Assembly (NCBI GenBank): GCA_039198225.1
Contig: JBCCTQ010000001.1
Coordinates: 156,943-220,942 of the forward strand
Length of the DNA: 64,000 nucleotides
Direction: 5' to 3'
Origin: JASJAR01 sp039198225
GTDB lineage: Bacteria; Pseudomonadota; Alphaproteobacteria; Rhodobacterales; Rhodobacteraceae
Below are positions 8,731 through 16,379 of the stretch, piece by piece; positions within the stretch are counted from its first letter, which is position 1, and every line of letters begins with the position of its first letter. The translations under genes and the position numbers were made by a program. The notes beneath the pieces were generated by a model. It saw only the letters and a program-made list of their open reading frames with translations. It was not told the DNA's origin and searched no databases.

Positions 8731-9536
8731 GCTGTGGCATCCATAACATTTGGAAGTTTGACCGACCGGGCCCACGCGGCCTCGATGGCAGTCGGGATCG
8801 TGCCGCCCCAGTTTCGACTGATGTCGCCCGCCGCAAGGATCAATTCGGCTTTGATTGTTTGTTCCAGGCTAGGTGTGCACCGCGACGCGACCGACGCCAC
8901 AGCGACCGCGCCCGCCAAAAGGCCTGTGTGGTCGAAGATCGGCGCCGCAATTCCTTGGACTTCGTTTTCGTAGCTTTGATCTGCGCAGGCAAAGCCCGTT
9001 GCGCGGGTGCGTTCTATGACGCTCGTCAGTTCGTCCGCCGTGGTTGGGGTGGCCGGTGTGAAACCGGTCAGGTTTGCGGTTGCGGCATCGAAGAGCGCGG
9101 GGGGGCCAAAAGCCAGGGCGCAGAGGCCGGACGCGGTGGCGTGGAGCGGAAAGATGTTGATGTCGATCACGGCGCGCATGCCGTGATGGGGCGACTCGCA
9201 TGCGCACAATCCGTAAAGCGTCGTGCCCGATAGAACCGTGACATGGGCCGTTTCCCCTGTGACATTGGCCAAAGCCCTCAGTGCAGTATTGGCCGCGTCC
9301 TTCCGCGGGACGGTTGCTTCTCTGACATGGGCGAAATGGAGAAACGCAGGCCCCAAACGGTAGTGTTTGGTCGTCCGATTCTGTTCGATAAAGCCAATCG
9401 TCTCAAGGGCTTGGAGATGCCGATAGGTGGTGGCCTTGTCGCGCCCGGCCATCCGGCAAAGCTGCGAAAGACCAATTTCTGGTCGCGCCTCCGAGAAGTG
9501 GTTCAAGAGCGTCATTGCTTTGGAAACGGACGACAT
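8727..9536 (-). CDS. IclR-family transcriptional regulator
   Basis: A 269-residue regulator with an N-terminal winged HTH (SSVSKAMTLLNHF, then GRDKATTYRHLQALETIGFI) and a C-terminal IclR effector domain (ending SLEQTIKAELILAAGDISRN). It is transcribed with the aminotransferase and MBL genes and divergent from tctC, so it probably controls both. A perfect inverted repeat at 9616-9632 beside tctC is a candidate operator. I prefer the start at 9536 (MSSVSKAM), since the stretch from 9593 encodes an atypical acidic extension. The inducer is unknown but should relate to the transported substrate. Confidence 0.88.
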   Translation of the reverse strand: MSSVSKAMTLLNHFSEARPEIGLSQLCRMAGRDKATTYRHLQALETIGFIEQNRTTKHYRLGPAFLHFAHVREATVPRKDAANTALRALANVTGETAHVTVLSGTTLYGLCACESPHHGMRAVIDINIFPLHATASGLCALAFGPPALFDAATANLTGFTPATPTTADELTSVIERTRATGFACADQSYENEVQGIAAPIFDHTGLLAGAVAVASVASRCTPSLEQTIKAELILAAGDISRNWGGTIPTAIEAAWARSVKLPNVMDATA

Positions 9537-9572
9537 CTCTAGGGCTTCATCCTCTTCGAATTCAAAAAATGT

Positions 9573-9632
9573 TTGACATAAGATGATTAACAAGACAACT
9601 TTTTTATAAAATGACGGTTCATAATGTGAACC
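9573..9632 (+). promoter_or_regulatory. Putative divergent promoter and IclR operator ahead of tctC
   Basis: The AT-rich spacer contains TTGACA (9573-9578), TATAAA (9605-9610) and a perfect inverted repeat GGTTCA-N5-TGAACC (9616-9632) ending 18 bases before the tctC ATG. The palindrome has the size of IclR-type operators. The spacing of TTGACA and TATAAA does not fit one sigma70 promoter, so the transcription start is not assigned. Confidence 0.5.
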
Positions 9633-9650
9633 AATGCGTGGGAGAAAAGA

Positions 9651-10595
9651 ATGACAAACCTCAAGACATCAGTGGCGGCGCTCGCGTTAGCCGTTTCGGC
9701 GGTCGCTTGGCCCGCACTGGCCGAATATCCAGAGAAGCCCGTTGAGTTTGTCGTGCCCTGGCCGCCGGGTGATCTGGAAGACGTGCTGACCCGCATGATC
9801 GCCGAAGACTTTTCCGAGGCCTACGGCGTCCCAACCGCGGTCGTGAACAAACCTGGCGGTGGCGGAGGGCCATTTCCTGGCGCGATCGAAGTCGCGAATG
9901 CGCCCGCCGACGGCTACACCATCGGGTCATTCATTATAGCCATCCCCGTCGTGGGTCCGCAGATTGGTATTCCGGAACTCAACCCCGATCCCTTCGTGCC
10001 GCTCGGCAATTTCCTGACCTATCCGTTCGTGATCGCGACCAGCGGGAGCGCGCCTTACAGCTCGATGGAAGAACTGGCCGCGCACGCTCAAGACAATGAC
10101 GTAGTGCTCGGTCACTTCGGCGCGCCCCTTGTGCCGACGCAGGTCACCATGGGCCTCGCCAAGGACATGGGCTTTGCCTATGCCTCCGATGCGCCATTTG
10201 ACGCGCTGGACTGCAACACGCTCGCGTCTGGCGATGTCGATGTGATCAACACAACGCTCCAGCTTATTCTCCCCTGCCTCGATGACGTCAAAGTGCTGGC
10301 TTCGATTGGGTCCGAGCGGATTGGTCTGACGCCGGATGCACCGACGGTGGCCGAACTGGCACCCGATCTCGATGTCGCGCTTTGGAACGGTCTCTTCGTC
10401 CACAAGGACACGCCGGAAGACGTGCAGGCCAAGATCGCCGCCGTGGCCGAGAAGACGATGATGTCGGATCGTGCACAGGCGCTGGCGGCCGAAACCGGGG
10501 CGCTGGTCTACTGGCAACCGGCTGGCCAGGTGGTCGAACAAATCCAGAAGGACATCGAAACGATGGGCCGCATCGAAGGCATGATCGCCAACTAA
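9651..10595 (+). CDS. tctC: TTT-family substrate-binding protein (TctC/Bug)
   Basis: A 314-residue periplasmic binding protein of the Bug/TctC family. It has a signal peptide (about residues 1-24, ending AWPALA), then YPEKPVEFVVPWPPGDLEDV and the family loop NKPGGGGGP. It captures a carboxylated substrate for the TctAB permease. TTT binding proteins range from citrate to aromatic acids and amino acids, so sequence alone does not fix the ligand. GGGAGAAAAGA precedes the ATG. A perfect 12-bp hairpin separates it from tctB. Confidence 0.9.
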   Translation: MTNLKTSVAALALAVSAVAWPALAEYPEKPVEFVVPWPPGDLEDVLTRMIAEDFSEAYGVPTAVVNKPGGGGGPFPGAIEVANAPADGYTIGSFIIAIPVVGPQIGIPELNPDPFVPLGNFLTYPFVIATSGSAPYSSMEELAAHAQDNDVVLGHFGAPLVPTQVTMGLAKDMGFAYASDAPFDALDCNTLASGDVDVINTTLQLILPCLDDVKVLASIGSERIGLTPDAPTVAELAPDLDVALWNGLFVHKDTPEDVQAKIAAVAEKTMMSDRAQALAAETGALVYWQPAGQVVEQIQKDIETMGRIEGMIAN

Positions 10596-10607
10596 CAAAA
10601 CTCCCTT

Positions 10608-10638
10608 GCGGCCGGGCGGTCTTCTTCCGCCCGGCCGC
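10608..10638 (+). other. Intercistronic hairpin between tctC and tctB
   Basis: GCGGCCGGGCGG (10608-10619) pairs perfectly with CCGCCCGGCCGC (10627-10638) around the loop TCTTCTT. It lies 12 bases after the tctC stop and has no T-tract, so it is likely a partial terminator or 3'-end stabiliser that keeps binding-protein mRNA in excess over permease mRNA. Confidence 0.75.
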
Positions 10639-10664
10639 GATCATGCCTCCGACTGGACGACGAC

Positions 10665-11204
10665 ATGCCTCGCGTCAAAACGCTCCAATCCCTCTTCAAG
10701 CGCTACAGGCGCCCCGGTGACATCGTGTTCGCCTGGTTCGCACTCTTGGTATCGGTCTTTCTTCTGTCGCAGATCGCGGATCAGACGGAATGGCACAACG
10801 GAGGCAAACTCTTCGCGCAACCGCGCTTTTGGCCCGCTCTGTCGCTGATCGGGATGACAGCCTTCGCGGCGTTCCATCTGTTGAGCTCTGCTCTGTCCGA
10901 GCGCATTCGCGGCCGCTGGCAGGAGGTGTGGCTTTGGGTGTCTTCGCTTGAATATGCCGCGTGGTTCGTGGCCTATGCCGCCGCGGCTCCCTATCTCGGC
11001 TATCTCCCGAACACGATCATATTCGCGGTCGCACTGACTTGGCGGGCTGGCTATCGCAGCCCGGCATTTCTGGGTGCCGCCGCTGCTTCTGCCGTTGCGA
11101 TCGTTCTGCTGTTTAAGACGCTTCTCAAGGTCAATCTGCCTGCCGGCCTCGTCTATGACTGGTTACCCGACGGGTTACGCCAAATCATGCTGACCCATTT
11201 CTGA
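10665..11204 (+). CDS. tctB: TTT transporter small permease subunit (TctB)
   Basis: A 179-residue membrane protein with about four hydrophobic segments (near residues 20-40, 52-72, 93-130 and 140-165), typical of TctB. It acts with TctA in cation-driven uptake of the TctC-bound substrate. It lies between tctC and tctA, and tctA begins 12 bases after its stop. Family assignment rests on size, topology and position, since TctB proteins share little sequence. Confidence 0.85.
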   Translation: MPRVKTLQSLFKRYRRPGDIVFAWFALLVSVFLLSQIADQTEWHNGGKLFAQPRFWPALSLIGMTAFAAFHLLSSALSERIRGRWQEVWLWVSSLEYAAWFVAYAAAAPYLGYLPNTIIFAVALTWRAGYRSPAFLGAAAASAVAIVLLFKTLLKVNLPAGLVYDWLPDGLRQIMLTHF

Positions 11205-11216
11205 TCGGATCGCCTG

Positions 11217-12734
11217 ATGGAAAGCCTCCTCGCCGGATTGGAAATGCTCGCTCGATGGGACGTGATGCTCGCACTTCTGATCGGATCCGTTGGCGGCGTG
11301 ATCATCGGCGCGATCCCGGGTGTCGGGCCGGCGGTGGCCATCGCGATCTTGTTGCCGGCAACATTCTCCCTCGATCCAATCGTCGGGCTGACGATGCTCC
11401 TCGGGATCTACGGCTCGTCCATGTATGGAGGGGCAATCCCCGCGGTTTTGATCAACACGCCGGGGACCGCGGTCAACGCTCTGACCTCCTATGATGGCTA
11501 TCCCATGACCGAGAAAGGGGAGGCCCACCGTGCCGTGTCGCTGGCCTATTCCGCATCGTTTTGGGGCGGCATTTTCGGCATTTTGTGCCTGATCCTGCTC
11601 TCGCCTGTGCTTGCGCTGGTCGCGCCGATGTTCGGATCGCGCGAGATATTTCTCGCGGCTTTGCTGGGCATCATTCTCGTGATCCTGGCGCACCGAGGGC
11701 AGATCTTTGCGGCCGGGCTTTTGGCGATGTTCGGGATCTTCCTTCAAACTGTCGGTCTCGATGCGGTGACCTATACGCAGCGCTACACGTTCGGGTTGTC
11801 CTTCCTCTCCTCGGGCGTGAACCTCATCGTCGTCGTACTTGGGTTGTTTGCCCTCAGTCAGGCGTTCTTTCTCCTCACCGCACCGGACAATTCACCTGAC
11901 GCCAAGCCGATCAGCGGTCGTTTGGGGGCAGGCATAAAGGAACTCTTGGGGCACAAACGCGTGGCGACGGTGGCGTCCGGTTTTGGTGTCATTCTCGGCA
12001 TGATCCCCGGAACGGGCGAGTTTACCGCGCAATTCATGTCATACACCTACGCCCAGAAAACGTCGAAAGATCCTGAACGTTTCGGCAAGGGCTCACCCGA
12101 AGGTCTCATTGCGTCGGAGGCGGCGAATAACGCGGTGCCTGCGGCTGCAATGATCCCGCTTCTGGCCCTTGGCATCCCCGGAGAGGCCCTAACGGCGATG
12201 ATGCTTTCTGTCTTTTATGTTCACAACGTGATCCCGGGCCCGCAGCTCTTTCAGAATAATATTGATCTGGTCTATGCCCTCTACTTTGCACTCATCTTAC
12301 TCAATGTGATCGTGATGGTCTTCTTGTTGTTCTCGACGAACCTCCTGACAAAGATCATCCGTGTGCCCACGCGCTTTTTGGGAGTTTTGATCCTTCTTCT
12401 GTCGTTCGTCGGGGTCTATTCGCTGCGGAATTCGTTGACAGATTGCATGATTGCTGCCGGATTCGGCGTTTTGGGCCTGATCCTAAAACGGCTGAACCTA
12501 CCCATCGTGCCGATCATCCTTGGAATGGTGCTGGGAGGGATCATGGAGGTAAAGCTCCGCTCCGCCCTGCCACGGCTCAATACGCCCCTCGACATGATCG
12601 ACCGTCCGATCACCGCAATCCTCTTCGCTTTGATCGTATTGGTCCTCGCATTGCATGGGCGGACATTGGTGCGGGAATGGCGGGCAGCGCAGCCTGCTGA
12701 AGACCACGACATGCACGACAGTCAGCAGAGGTAA
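11217..12734 (+). CDS. tctA: TTT transporter large permease subunit (TctA)
   Basis: A 505-residue protein with roughly ten to twelve membrane segments. It carries family landmarks: GVIIGAIPGVGPAVAIAIL near residue 25, YGSSMYGGAIPAVLINTPG, and the repeated half-motif GVILGMIPGTGEFTAQFMSY followed by EAANNAVPAAAMIPLLALGIPG. It forms the transport channel for the TctC-bound substrate. The aldehyde dehydrogenase begins 6 bases downstream, so uptake and catabolism genes look co-transcribed. Confidence 0.95.
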   Translation: MESLLAGLEMLARWDVMLALLIGSVGGVIIGAIPGVGPAVAIAILLPATFSLDPIVGLTMLLGIYGSSMYGGAIPAVLINTPGTAVNALTSYDGYPMTEKGEAHRAVSLAYSASFWGGIFGILCLILLSPVLALVAPMFGSREIFLAALLGIILVILAHRGQIFAAGLLAMFGIFLQTVGLDAVTYTQRYTFGLSFLSSGVNLIVVVLGLFALSQAFFLLTAPDNSPDAKPISGRLGAGIKELLGHKRVATVASGFGVILGMIPGTGEFTAQFMSYTYAQKTSKDPERFGKGSPEGLIASEAANNAVPAAAMIPLLALGIPGEALTAMMLSVFYVHNVIPGPQLFQNNIDLVYALYFALILLNVIVMVFLLFSTNLLTKIIRVPTRFLGVLILLLSFVGVYSLRNSLTDCMIAAGFGVLGLILKRLNLPIVPIILGMVLGGIMEVKLRSALPRLNTPLDMIDRPITAILFALIVLVLALHGRTLVREWRAAQPAEDHDMHDSQQR

Positions 12735-12740
12735 TCCCAG

Positions 12741-14225
12741 ATGGATCAATCGGACATCGACACTCTGCGCGCGGAACCCGTCCCGGCCTTTGCCCATCTG
12801 ATCGAAGGACGCCACGTCCCGGCCTCGGATGGCAGCACGATGGAGGTGATCTCTCCCATCGACGGGCGTGTTTTGACGACGACGGCTTCTGGAACAGCGG
12901 CGGATATGGAGGCGGCCATCGCCTCAGCACGGGCCGCTTTCGATGATGGTCGCTGGGCCGGGCAACCGCCCGCGGCCCGGAAAAAGGTCCTTCTGAAATG
13001 GGCCGATTTGATCGAGGCCAACGCCCTTGAATTGGCCGTGCTGGGTGTGCGGGACAATGGGACTGAGATCGGCATGGCGTATCGGGCCGAGCCCGGATCC
13101 GCAGCCGCGACCATTCGGTACTACGCGGAGGCACTCGATAAGATCTACGGGGAGATTGCGCCGACCCCGGGCGAGATCTTGGGTCTGATCCACAAGGAAC
13201 CTGTTGGCGTCGTGGGGGCGATCATCCCGTGGAATTTCCCAATGATGATAGGCGCTTGGAAGCTCGGACCGGCCCTTGCGACTGGTAATTCTGTCGTTCT
13301 TAAGCCCTCCGAGACGGCGTCGTTGTCGCTTATGCGCATGGCTGAACTTGCCTTGGAGGCCGGTTTGCCGCCGGGCGTGCTCAACGCCGTCACCGGCGAG
13401 GGCCGCGTTGTGGGTGAGGCGCTGGGCCTCTCGATGGATGTCGACGTTCTGGTGTTCACAGGCTCCGGGGCCACGGGGCGGCGCTTGATGGAGTATTCGG
13501 CGCGCTCAAACATGAAACGTGTCTATCTCGAGCTTGGGGGAAAATCGGCGAATATCGTTTTTGCCGATGCGCCGGACCTCGACGAAGCGGCGAAGGTCGC
13601 CGCTCTGGGCATCTTTCGGAATTCGGGGCAGGTCTGTGTCGCGGGCTCGCGGCTTTTGGTCGAGGCGCTGATCCACGATGAATTTGTGGCCGCGGTGACG
13701 AAAGCGAGCGAAGCCTTGCGGGTGGGGGATCCGCTAAAACTCGAGACACATATCGGCGCGGTCAATTCCGAGGCGCAATTGAATGCCAATCTTGGATTTG
13801 TCGAGCGGGCTACTTCGGAGGGCGGAGAGGTTGTCTTAGGGGGCGACCGCATTCTTCAGGATACCGGCGGCTACTACATGGCGCCCACGATCGTCACCGG
13901 CGTAACGCGGGAGGCCACGCTCGCACAGAAAGAGGTTTTTGGCCCCGTCCTTGGCGTGACACCCTTTGGGTCCGAAAAGGAGGCCATCTCACTGGCGAAT
14001 TCGACCGTTTACGGTTTGGCCGGTGCAGCTTGGACGGCAAATCTCGGCCGCGCCCACCGGATGGTCAAATCCGTGAGAACCGGCGTCATGCATATCAACA
14101 CCTATGGTGGAGCGGATGGCACGGTGCCCTTGGGCGGGGTCCGCCAATCGGGAAACGGTTCGGATAAATCCCTACATGCCATTGAGAAATACGTGAACCT
14201 CAAGACCGCCTGGATCAAGCTTTAG
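12741..14225 (+). CDS. NAD(P)-dependent aldehyde dehydrogenase, PuuC-like
   Basis: A 494-residue enzyme of the aldehyde dehydrogenase superfamily. It has IIPWNFPMM (cofactor region), the general-base Glu in LELGGKSANIVF, and the nucleophile Cys in SGQVCVAGSRLL. It resembles the PuuC/gamma-glutamyl-aminobutyraldehyde group, which oxidises aldehydes formed by amine transamination or oxidation. Its place between the TTT transporter and the Tm-1-like gene, opposite an omega-aminotransferase, suggests it oxidises the product of that enzyme. An aryl-acetaldehyde or an aliphatic aminoaldehyde are both possible. Confidence 0.9.
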   Translation: MDQSDIDTLRAEPVPAFAHLIEGRHVPASDGSTMEVISPIDGRVLTTTASGTAADMEAAIASARAAFDDGRWAGQPPAARKKVLLKWADLIEANALELAVLGVRDNGTEIGMAYRAEPGSAAATIRYYAEALDKIYGEIAPTPGEILGLIHKEPVGVVGAIIPWNFPMMIGAWKLGPALATGNSVVLKPSETASLSLMRMAELALEAGLPPGVLNAVTGEGRVVGEALGLSMDVDVLVFTGSGATGRRLMEYSARSNMKRVYLELGGKSANIVFADAPDLDEAAKVAALGIFRNSGQVCVAGSRLLVEALIHDEFVAAVTKASEALRVGDPLKLETHIGAVNSEAQLNANLGFVERATSEGGEVVLGGDRILQDTGGYYMAPTIVTGVTREATLAQKEVFGPVLGVTPFGSEKEAISLANSTVYGLAGAAWTANLGRAHRMVKSVRTGVMHINTYGGADGTVPLGGVRQSGNGSDKSLHAIEKYVNLKTAWIKL

Positions 14226-14234
14226 GGGGTATTC

Positions 14235-15473
14235 ATGGCCGACAAAACCATTCTGGTCATCGGGACCTACGACACCAAAGACGATGAGTTGAGCTTTCTC
14301 GCCGATGTGATCCGGGCACAAGGTGGCAGGGTCGTGACGATGGATGTCTCGGTCCTAGGCGATCCTTCGGCCCCCGCCGATTACACCAAACATGACGTGG
14401 CTGAGGAAGGCGGAAGCTCCATCGCGGCCGCCATCGAAAGCGGTGATGAAAACCAGGCCATGCAGATCATGGCCAAAGGCGCCAGCCTTTTGGCCGCCCG
14501 GCTGCACAATGAAGGCGTGTTCGACGGTATGATCGTGCTGGGCGGGACCATGGGCACGGATCTCGCGCTCGACGTTGCCTCTGCCCTGCCTCTGGGCATT
14601 CCGAAGTATATCGTCTCGACCGTGTCCTTCTCGCCGCTGATCCCTGCGGAGCGCCTCGCCGCCGACACGCAGATGATCCTTTGGGCTGGCGGCCTCTACG
14701 GTTTGAACTCGGTCTGCAAGGCCTCCTTGTCCCAGGCGGCCGGAGCGGTGCTCGGGAGCGCGCGGGCGGTTGAATTGCCAGACCCGGAAAAGCCGCTCAT
14801 CGGAATGATGTCGCTTGGAACCTCGGCGCTAAAATACGTGATACCGCTGAAGCCCGCCCTGGAGGAGCGTGGATTTGAAGTGGCGGTTTTCCACGCTACC
14901 GGCATGGGTGGGCGCGCATTCGAAAGCCTCGCAGGGCAAGGGGCATTTGCTTGCGTTTTTGATTTTTGCACCCAGGAACTTGGCAACCATATCAATGGGT
15001 CGAACATTTCTGCCGGGGCCGACCGCCTGACCAATGCAGGCGCCACGGCAACACCGCAGATCGTGGCGCCGGGGTGCTATGACTTGATCGACGTGGTGGG
15101 TTGGCAACCGATCTCTGACAAATGGCGCACGCACCCCAAACACGCGCACAACCGCCTTTTGACGTCCATCGTGCTCAAGGCTGAGGAGACAAAGCTCGTG
15201 GCGCGCGCCCATGCGGAACAACTCGCCAAGGCCAAAGGGCCGGTCGCGATGATCCTGCCGGAGCAGGGGTTGGGCGAATGGGACCGAGAAGGTGCCGATC
15301 TTCACAATCCCGAAGGGCTTGCCGCCTTCTTGGCCGAGCTCGAGGCGACCTTGCCTCAAAACGTGGAGGCCTATCGCTTAGCTTGCCACATCAATGATGC
15401 GGAATTCGCAGATAAAGCGCTGGAGATCTTCGACGGCTGGTGTGCCGACGGCACGGTCCGGGTTCAGTCCTGA
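14235..15473 (+). CDS. Tm-1-like ATP-binding domain protein (UPF0261)
   Basis: A 412-residue protein of the UPF0261 family, related to the N-terminal half of tomato resistance protein Tm-1. The start ILVIGTYDTKDDELSFLADV, the LGGTMGTDLALDVASALPLG block, and MMSLGTSALKYVIP are characteristic. Members are often encoded beside a PEP-hydrolase-like TIM-barrel partner and TctABC transporters; here the partner is absent. The biochemical role is unknown. The gene ends 10 bases inside the convergent hpaR. Confidence 0.85.
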   Translation: MADKTILVIGTYDTKDDELSFLADVIRAQGGRVVTMDVSVLGDPSAPADYTKHDVAEEGGSSIAAAIESGDENQAMQIMAKGASLLAARLHNEGVFDGMIVLGGTMGTDLALDVASALPLGIPKYIVSTVSFSPLIPAERLAADTQMILWAGGLYGLNSVCKASLSQAAGAVLGSARAVELPDPEKPLIGMMSLGTSALKYVIPLKPALEERGFEVAVFHATGMGGRAFESLAGQGAFACVFDFCTQELGNHINGSNISAGADRLTNAGATATPQIVAPGCYDLIDVVGWQPISDKWRTHPKHAHNRLLTSIVLKAEETKLVARAHAEQLAKAKGPVAMILPEQGLGEWDREGADLHNPEGLAAFLAELEATLPQNVEAYRLACHINDAEFADKALEIFDGWCADGTVRVQS

Positions 15474-15922
15474 GAGCCCAGGTCTAGCATTGCGAGAAGG
15501 TCTAGCAGGGTCTCGTAATTGTCTTCGCCCAGCGTGTCTTTGAAACCGGCGACGATCCGTGCGGCTTGGGGTGCGCAATCGTCGATGATCTTTTGCCCGT
15601 GCTGCGTGATCTCGATGAATTGACGACGTCTGTCTTTGTGGTCGCGGGTCTGGGTCACGTAACCCTTTTCCCGCATGTTTGCCGCGATGCGCGTTAGACT
15701 TGGAAAAAGTAAACTCGACCGGTCGGCCAGTGTTTTGGTGTCCATCCGTCCGTATTCCGCAAGCACCCGCAACACGCGCCATTGCTGTTCAGTGATCCCG
15801 GTCTCCGACAACATCTCCCGTATTGGGGACATGACACCTTCACGGGCGCGGATGAGCGCGATGGGCAGCGAACGGGCAGTCGAGGGAAGTGTTTTTGGCA
15901 TCAGGAGTAAATCGTGCCGCAT
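15464..15922 (-). CDS. hpaR: MarR-family repressor HpaR of the homoprotocatechuate operon
   Basis: A 152-residue winged-helix regulator. ARSLPIALIRAREGVMS, followed by GITEQQWRVLRVLAEYG, matches the HpaR subgroup closely, and the wing DHKDRRRQFIEIT is intact. HpaR represses hpa genes until homoprotocatechuate or a related aromatic acid binds. It is divergent from hpaF; a perfect TTAACATGTTAA palindrome lies between them. Neither candidate start (15922, or Met8 at 15901) has a strong ribosome-binding site. Confidence 0.85.
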   Translation of the reverse strand: MRHDLLLMPKTLPSTARSLPIALIRAREGVMSPIREMLSETGITEQQWRVLRVLAEYGRMDTKTLADRSSLLFPSLTRIAANMREKGYVTQTRDHKDRRRQFIEITQHGQKIIDDCAPQAARIVAGFKDTLGEDNYETLLDLLAMLDLGSQD

Positions 15923-15930
15923 CTCAGGTG

Positions 15931-15980
15931 TTGACAGCCCAGCATAGCATTATTTAACTTCGCAACAATTAACATGTTAA
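15931..15980 (+). promoter_or_regulatory. Putative hpaF promoter and HpaR operator
   Basis: TTGACA at 15931-15936 could be a -35 element, with TTAACT at 15954-15959 (17-base spacing) as a weak -10. The perfect 12-base palindrome TTAACATGTTAA (15969-15980) is where transcription would start, as expected for a MarR-type repressor site. AAGGA follows and serves hpaF. Confidence 0.6.
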
Positions 15981-15989
15981 GGAAATAAC

Positions 15990-16379
15990 ATGCCCCACAT
16001 CCAAATGGAGTATTCCGCCAACCTCGAAGAGGTCGTGGACATGGGGGCATTATGCGAAACTTTGCGGGCAGCCTCCGCCAAGATCGACGCCTTTCCCACT
16101 CCGGGAATTCGCGTCCGCGCCATCCGCGTTGATCACGTCGCGATGGCGGATGGGAACCCAAAACATGGCTTCATCGATATGAACGTGCGCCTGCGCGACG
16201 GACGTCCGGAAGACATCAAGAAAAAAGCGATCACGCTGGTCTTTGGAGCGCTGAAGGATTTCATGGCGTCTGCGATGGAGACCCACTCCATCGCTCTATC
16301 GGCCGAGATCCGCGATATCGACGCTGATCTTGCGCCCAAATTCGGAAACGTTCGCGACCATTTGGAGAGCACGCCATGA
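15990..16379 (+). CDS. hpaF: 5-carboxymethyl-2-hydroxymuconate isomerase
   Basis: A 129-residue member of the 4-oxalocrotonate tautomerase/CHMI superfamily. After Met removal the protein begins with Pro, the catalytic base of this family (PHIQMEYSANL). It isomerises the ring-cleavage product after HpaE has oxidised it. The length matches E. coli HpcD/HpaF. It is the first gene of the hpa operon and overlaps hpaE by 4 bases (ATGA). Confidence 0.9.
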   Translation: MPHIQMEYSANLEEVVDMGALCETLRAASAKIDAFPTPGIRVRAIRVDHVAMADGNPKHGFIDMNVRLRDGRPEDIKKKAITLVFGALKDFMASAMETHSIALSAEIRDIDADLAPKFGNVRDHLESTP

